From assembly GCA_031002005.1 (NCBI GenBank), contig JARYHS010008074.1, positions 275,033,930 to 275,097,929 of the forward strand: a stretch of 64,000 bases of DNA. Direction: 5' to 3'. The stretch comes from Vandiemenella viatica (Eukaryota > Arthropoda > Insecta > Orthoptera > Morabidae). This document shows, one piece after another, positions 58,056 to 64,000 of the stretch. The notes beneath the pieces were generated by a model. The model did no database searches. It saw only the letters and a program-made list of their open reading frames with translations, and was not told where the DNA came from. Position 1 is the first letter of the stretch. Each line of letters starts with the position of its first letter. The position numbers and the translations under genes were made by a program.

Positions 58056-59867
58056 CTACAGGTTCATTCCTGCATTCGCGTTAAACAGTCCAGCAATACT
58101 AAAACGGGATGAAATGCTGTCATCGGATCTGTCTAAACATTGGTCATAATACGTAAGATTGCACAGATTTGTTTCGCGGCATAATACATCAACTGTTCAG
58201 TTGGTGGTGGAAACGTCGCGTATGTCTATTGCGCGTATGTTTCTGGTGGGTATGTTGTGTGACGGCAGCTACCACTTGAAAGGACTGCACTTCCTGTCCT
58301 GCACAGGAAGCCCGTTAACGCTCGTGTAGCTAAGGAGAGCGACTCAATTAGGGTGCAACACAGTGGTCAGCCTCCCGTAATTAACACAACGGTACCGGGG
58401 GTGGTCACGTTACAACAGTAACCTCGCTGGGTGGTACAGTTACTAAGGCTCTGCCAGCTCACGTGGCCAGCTCACCTGTCGTTGCTGTTTTTGTGATTCA
58501 TCTATATCTCGGTTACAAGTAGCAATTTCTGAGTGGGACGAATTTGGAACTAACGTTTTCCGACAAGAATACGGAAAGGAAGAATATTTTGAATTCCATA
58601 CTTTCACCCTCGTATTAAAACTCTTCAGGTTTCAGTATAATCTCTCAGAGCGGTGCATTCAAAGATAAGGGGCGCTTAATTGAGAAATATTTCTCCATAC
58701 TGAAATAACATAATTCATCGTATGTTTTGACGTTGATGAAACGCTTAAATATTCCATCTTAAAAAATTGTAGCAATTTTTAAACTATGAAAGTATTAGCG
58801 ATATTTAAAAAAATCTATGCAGTTCTGTACAGATCAAGTTTCCATATGACGACAAAAAAAATTATATATATACATAAAACCGATGTAATTACAAAGTTAC
58901 TATTGCTTTCTGCCTTTGTAACCGATCCAGAGGATTGTGCCTAGTGCTTAGTTTCTGTTTGTTAGAACAAAAAAGTTGCTGCCTCTGTCAGAAAACTGGA
59001 TTCTAAAAATTCATAGTGCTCTTCTCACAATTTACGTTTCTTTTCCATAAAATTGCTTCAAATAATTTGTATAGACAGTATTCACGTATGTAAAATCAAA
59101 GATAAAATCGCTCAATATAAACTTAAAATTCTACGAAGTTTGCTGGGTAACTATTAGTGTACTCTCTGTGTACAGAAAGTGGCAAAAAACAATAAGTTTC
59201 TTTTAAGGGGTTTCAGTGCTCGACTCACCAGATTAGCATCGTATGAAAACGATGATTTGCTGTAAGTAATAGCTGCTGCTCGCTCGACGAGCCGGACGGA
59301 CCTGTTGCCATCAACAGCTCTCGTCCAGAGCCTTCAGACTCAACTCGCGCGCTACTGAATAATTCACGGCGCCTTACACGGCTTCTCCATCAGACTCTCC
59401 AGTAGCTCTGCTTCGTCTTCAGTGTTTAGATAGTAGTCGACGATGACGTTCATTCCTTCAATTCAGTGAATCACTTGTGAACGACTCGTGGCATATTTTA
59501 AATTTATAATGCTACTCTTCAAAATAGGCTTGTTTCAGGCACAAACGAGAAACAAACAACATTCGTCATGAGATTTGTGATCAGAAACACTACAGATGAT
59601 CAGCGTTAGTGTTCTCCCGGGATCGAATTTCAAACCAGTGACTACAGATCTCTCCGGAATCATAGATATTCCAAAAAGATTAGGAATATGCAGATATCTT
59701 TGACAGATTGAATATAAACGAGAAAACAATAAAAAAATGGAATTATGAGATAATTAAAACAAAAAAGCATAAAAATTTCAATATGTTTCAGCATTTGTAT
59801 TGGATAAATTTGCCGAGTCCAAATGGAGATACATGCGTTTATACCTGACGGAATCTACCTCCTCCTC
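58056..59867. other. No gene recognised
   Basis: 58200-58480 and 59275-59410 are richer in G+C and CG but carry no recognisable protein or repeat. The rest is AT-rich. Confidence 0.45.
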
Positions 59868-60805
59868 CTAATCATCATCATTAATGTTCTGCCCTTAGGG
59901 AGGTTTGCACGTGGCTGCTTTTCATTATCTATTCTGCCGTCCTCTTCATGTCCATGTAGTTTCCGTTTCCCTTAATACGAGGCGCGTCCAGAAAGTAAGT
60001 TCCGTTTGGTAATAAAATGAAATTGTACACAGATACAGAAGAAATTTTTGTTGCACAAAATTCTACAACTCTTAAACTACTTTTCCACATAACTGCCGAA
60101 ATTTTGCAGGCATTTGTCATAGCGTGGCACCAGGTTTTGTATACCTTCTTCATAGAAATCTGCCGCCTGTGTCTTCAACCAGTTGGAAACAGTTTCTTTC
60201 AGCTCGTCGTCATTGGTGAAGTGATGACCGCCAAGGAAAGACTTGAGATGTAAGAACAGATGAAAGTCTTGCCAGTTCTTCTGTAACCAAAGGTGGACGC
60301 CCACTTCGTTCTTCATCGTGCACATCACTACGCCCGCCATTGAACTGTCGGACCCATCTTCTCACCATCGAATCACTCATCGCATTTTGTCCGTAAACAT
60401 CGCAAATTTGCCGATAAATTTCACTTGGTTTCACTTTCCTCGCATTCAGAAACCGAATCACAGACCTGATTTCACAGGCGGCGGGATTTTCAATCAACGC
60501 CGACATTTCAAACCAGCACAACAAGCGTACGTAACTGACAGCGATCTCCAAATGGCGGACGTTCTTCCCCTTGATACACATCGTCTACAACACATGTGCG
60601 GAACTGCAATCGCAGCGCTGCAGCGGAGATAAATTGAAACGGAACTTACTTTCTGGACGCGCCTCGTATTATCTTGTACCTCCTTCCTCCCAAGGCGTCT
60701 CTTAACAAGCACTCCCTCCCCCCCCCCCCCCTCAACGAGTGTTCCATCCCGTTCTTTCTTTGTCTTATGACTGGCAGTAGTTTCCTCCTCTCAGTATTAT
60801 ATTAT
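59868..60805 (-). mobile_element. LINE 3' end, minus strand, split by a mariner
   Basis: The two outer parts (59868-59975 and 60669-60805) read on the minus strand as one LINE 3' end homologous to 36300-36570: AGGAGGAAACTACTGCCAGTCAT, GGATGGAACACT, GGAAGGAGGTACAAGATA, then AGGGAAACGGAAACTACATGG, CAGCCACGTGCAAACCTCCC and the end with a CAT/ATG repeat at 59868-59885. Between them sits the 689-bp mariner. A run of 14 C (60718-60731; G on the sense strand) replaces the GAGAGGGAAG of the other copy. Small differences at the junction prevent exact alignment. Confidence 0.8.
59978..60666 (-). mobile_element. Internally deleted mariner (MITE-like derivative)
   Basis: Perfect 30-bp inverted repeats, CGAGGCGCGTCCAGAAAGTA..., at 59978-60007 and 60637-60666, each next to TA (59976-59977, 60667-60668). 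On the minus strand the transposase starts at 60506 (MSALIENPAACEIRSVIRFL) and covers the N-terminal helix-turn-helix up to ERSGRPPLVTEE. It then jumps near 60270 to the C-terminal part beginning DFHLFLHLKSFLGG and ending PRYDKCL..FGSYVEK at 60077. About 200 codons, including the first two catalytic aspartates, are missing. The third, in the (S)DFHLF motif, seems retained. It cannot encode an active enzyme but keeps both ends needed for movement by a full-length relative. Confidence 0.95.
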
Positions 60806-61507
60806 TTCAGTTCTGCGTATAGTGTATTGATTTTGAAGATGGACGCAAATGATGACATAAATCTCAAGGCAGTTTTGTGCTGCTACGTCGCACCATAACC
60901 TCGATTTCAACTCGGTTACCTCGAGGATGCTTCTACTGATATCTTTCAAATATTGTAGGACGGACGGAAACGTGTGTTCTTTTCAAAAATGTCTGTCAAC
61001 AAACAATTGCTAGAACTCTGCTTGTTAGGTAACATGGACTGAAACCTAGATGATTATGATCATGTGACCTCTATCACGTTAGTCGCCACGCGAAGAAGCC
61101 GGCGGCGAGTTTTCTATTGCGATATCCCACATTTGTTCCATCTGCGATGGTTTCGAACAGCGGAGTACAAGGCCATCTCAGGGCGTGTATCGAACCCTAG
61201 ACGCGAGGTACCCACAACACTGTCTTCAGTTCCCTCGGACGAGGGCGTGCGTAAACACTGATGTTACGCGGCCGGGGACTTGGGGTCTTCAACCTACTTG
61301 TGACGGCGCAGCTTTCCCGTGAAGACGCTTGTGGTGGCAGAGTGCGCTTGTCTTTCTAGTGGTGGGTAGTTCTTTCGTTTCGCTCAAGCCGAGGTAAGGA
61401 TGATTGGTCGGTAGTGGTATATTTGGCGTGGCCGAGTTAGGAGTTTTAAGAGATAAAGCACAGGTGTTTCCTAACCCTAACTAGGTCGACGGATCAACAT
61501 CAGTACT
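60806..61507. other. No gene recognised
   Basis: 61060-61300 is G+C-rich. The frames at 61064-61261 are unrecognised. Nothing else is supported. Confidence 0.45.
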
Positions 61508-61515
61508 ATAATTAC

Positions 61516-63067
61516 AGGGGTTCGAAACTTTAGGACAAGTCATATTTTTCTCCTGCCTATTTTGAGCTGTAATGCTGAATTAAACACTAATTCAACGTTT
61601 CTGATTGTATTTAAATGTATTTTAATAGCATATGAATGCATATTCAGATCATTTTCAATGTATTGGTCATATTTCGTTAATATTTATGGTCATGTGGTCA
61701 TATTCTGAGAAAAAATCTGGTAGTTTTTTAATAGCTCCAGGAATTCACGCGATATGGACGAGAAGCCTTTTTAGATTGTTTGCTGATGATGCGGTTATTT
61801 ATAGGGAAGTAAGGAATTTGGCCGATTGATTAGAAATTCAACGTGATCTAGATATTATTTTGGCATGGTGCGCTGAGTGGCAACTTAAGCTAAATTGTAA
61901 AAAGTGCAAGACAATGAGCATAACTAACAAGAATAATCCAATTGTTCAGAAATACGAGTTACACAATTCAGTTATTGATATGGTTGATTCTATGAAATAT
62001 TTGGGAGTAACAGTACAAAGAAACATGGAATGGGACTTGCAGATTAATTCGGTAGTAGGTAGAGCTAATTTTAGGCTGCGATTCATAGGTCGAATATTGA
62101 AAAATTGTAATGAACAAACAAAGGAGATAGCGTACAAATCTCTTGTGCGTCCACATTTGGACTATTGTTGTGCCATTTGGGATCCATTTCGTAAGGGGTT
62201 GATCGAAAGTACAGAGAAGAGCCGCTCGATTCGTGACCGCTTGCTACAGTCCTTATGAAAGCGTCACAGAAGTGATTAGTAGATTAGGTTGGGAGTCTCT
62301 GGTAGATAGACGACGCACGTTTCGTATAAACTTATTGGTAAACATGTGTACTCAGACTTTCACTCACGAGTGTAGTGAAATACTTCGTCCACCAACCTAT
62401 TTGAGCCAGAATGACAGGAAAGATAAGATTAGAGAAATAAGGTGCCGCACTGATTCTTATATGAATTCTTTTTTCCCTCCTAACATTAGGGATTGGAATG
62501 CACAGCAAAGAGATTAGCTTTGGTGCTGAGCACCCTCTGCCAGCCACAATTTTGTGAATTGCAGAGTATATATGTAGATGTAGATGAAATTATTCACAGA
62601 ACTGTACTTCTGTATTACAGGAGGCGGAGAAAAACAAAACTAATTTTCACTGCGGTCAGAATTCACCAGTCAGTAATTAAAGTTATACATTATTGCCACT
62701 CTCTAAACGTAATGTTCCGCCCGCCTTTTAATCTCGACAGAAGCATACCTGTGTTGATCCGCGTTATCTCAATGAAATATCCTCAGTCATCGTTAAATCT
62801 ACAGTGGATCAGTCAGTGGACCTATCGCCATGCCGAAAATAAATTTTCTGAAAGTGTGAAATTACTTAAGGGAATTTAGAGAGCAATGGTGCAGTGAGTG
62901 GACGGAAGTAAATTATACTGTCTACATGAAAGCGACACTACTAAATAAAATAAATGATGTATAATTGAGCACGTTGGTCATATTTTTTTCATTTTTAGGT
63001 CATATTTACCGATTTTTAAGGTCATATTTGCCTGCACATTTTCCTGGTCATAAAGATCCGAACCCTA
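61516..63067. mobile_element. hAT-type element, split by a LINE
   Basis: Ends AGGGGTTCGAAACTTTAGGAC and, on the other strand, TAGGGTTCGGATCTTTATGAC match at 16 of 21 positions. An 8-bp duplication ATAATTAC flanks them (61508-61515, 63068-63075), the hAT signature. Both halves contain the phrase GGTCATATTT in the same orientation (61665, 61696; 62976, 62999, 63020), probably subterminal repeats. With the LINE removed the element would be about 700 bp and has no transposase. Confidence 0.75.
61745..62588 (+). pseudogene. LINE RT C-terminal half and 3' end, 5'-truncated
   Basis: Begins inside the reverse transcriptase: LFRLFADDAVIY contains the FADD catalytic motif. After a TGA stop (61827-61829) the same frame reads ILAWCAEWQLKLN, KYLGVTVQRNMEWD and IAYKSLVRPHLDYCCAIWDP. 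Near 62210 a frameshift leads to RRAARFVTACYSPYESV and VISRLGWESLVDRR, ending ...NIRDWNAQQRD at 62517. The 3' part ends with CAATTTTGTGAATTGCAG and TATATGTAGATGTAGATGA (62567-62585). The motif order fits the Jockey/CR1-type LINEs; clade uncertain. Two lesions and 5' truncation show a dead copy, yet it is better preserved than its relatives at 22520 and 24790. Confidence 0.85.
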
Positions 63068-63075
63068 ATAATTAC

Positions 63076-64000
63076 ACTGTGCCTTCAGTGGAGGTTAACA
63101 CTACAATCAATGATGCTGTTTTTCTTCGGTGTCTGAGAAGTTGCCGCTTCTACCGTTCTTGAAAGGAGTTCTTTTTATGCTTCTTGCTTGAAGAACCGTT
63201 TTTGAACAGTTTCATGTTTTTAAATACGCACTCGTTCACATAGTCGATCTCATATTCCAGTGCGTTTAAATATAACGCAATAAACTCTTATCGGTATCAG
63301 CTGGCTGGATGTCGGTTGGTCGTTACGAGTGTAAAATGTCCGTTGTGTGGGGTGACTTGGCGGACAGAATTAACGAGCTGCGAAGTGGATTGCCACTTGT
63401 TCGGCGCCGCCATTAGCGCTGTGCGGGGGTGTGGGGTGCTATGTCCGGCGGGCAGTGTGTGTGTCGGTATCGACCGAGCGTGGGCATACGCAGCGGCGGT
63501 TCACTGTTGTTTGATGAAGCCTGTGATGTTTGCAGGCACGACGTGAATTAATATTTAAAACTTGTTAATGGACATTGCCTCGGTATTAGTTCGCCAGATA
63601 GCGTTTGATCGCCTCGTGGGATCACAGAGCAATGTTGAATGGAAACTAATCGTACGCTACAATAACTGAAAGTTCTTCTCTGAAAAGTAAAACTTTTCTG
63701 TTTTTATTTTCTACCGCTGCGTAAATCATTGATGCAGTAGTGTGATCAGAGAAAACATATAGGTTCTGTTTTATTCACTGCTACATGTTTCATGAAACAA
63801 ACCCCCACCTAATTGCAAAATTGCTGGCGTTTTTAGACCAGCTTAAACTTTTCTTTGATCCCCTTTGCTTTTTGGTTTGTTGCTGTTGCTATGAACTCGG
63901 TATTATATGTATTGAAATGTCATCTTCCAAAGAATGATGGTATGACATAAAAATTCTTTTTGTGGTCGTATGTCAGCAGCGGTAGTTCGCTTTAAAAAAA
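63076..64000. other. No gene recognised
   Basis: 63310-63540 is rich in G+C and CG (GGCGCCGCCATTAGCGCTG and neighbours), with a 76-codon open frame of unknown nature; possibly promoter-like. The remainder is AT-rich. Confidence 0.45.

Noticed and set aside
61946..62156. Minus-strand frames within the LINE
   Set aside because: Antisense shadows of the reverse transcriptase region.
63310..63540. LTR retrotransposon end
   Set aside because: GC-rich block without TG..CA ends, primer-binding site or a second LTR.

Overview
This window looks like intergenic or deep-intron DNA from a large, repeat-rich insect genome, most likely a grasshopper or locust (Orthoptera, Schistocerca-like). The reasons are an AT-rich background with no long host reading frame, about 18 copies of a tRNA-derived SINE whose body I recognise from memory as an acridid type, LINE 3' ends finishing in TGTAGATGTAGATG-like sequence, and many Tc1/mariner and hAT elements in different states of decay. 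The species call rests on recall, not on a search. No bacterial-style operons, rRNA genes, CRISPR arrays or intact host genes are visible.

Layout. 0-10 kb: a foldback element at the left edge, a G-rich hAT-type MITE (2398-2662), a small foldback (3443-3603), a possible host exon on the minus strand (5076-5202), and a hAT-type element with a perfect 8-bp duplication (7542-7985). 10-21 kb: a 3 x 23-bp tandem repeat, SINEs, a LINE C-terminal remnant on the minus strand (15440-16250) and a decayed Tc1-like element (about 18745-20070). 21-31 kb: three CACGTG boxes in 57 bp, a CpG-dense block, a Helitron-type helicase scrap (23470-23800), two LINE tails, SINEs and a second, minus-strand Tc1-like fossil (29880-30960).

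33-41 kb: SINEs, a LINE 3' end (about 35995-36570) and the best-preserved element here, a DD41D Tc1/mariner-superfamily transposon (37479-38846) with 29-bp inverted repeats and a transposase broken by one stop codon. 42-56 kb: fused SINE pieces, a TA-flanked hairpin MITE (46166-46383), a perfect 97-bp-arm palindrome (47653-47850) and a 0.7-kb foldback built from Tc1 transposase fragments (49315-50032). 57-64 kb: a textbook SINE with a 12-bp target duplication (57795-58043), an internally deleted mariner with perfect 30-bp inverted repeats inserted in an older LINE (59978-60666), and a hAT-type element split by a younger LINE (61516-63067).

The genes do not form a pathway: everything with a recognisable protein is selfish DNA. 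The main interest is the layering of insertions, which gives relative ages, and several long inverted repeats whose transcripts would fold into double-stranded RNA. I found no convincing new biological system. The exon, promoter and E-box calls are weak candidates only.
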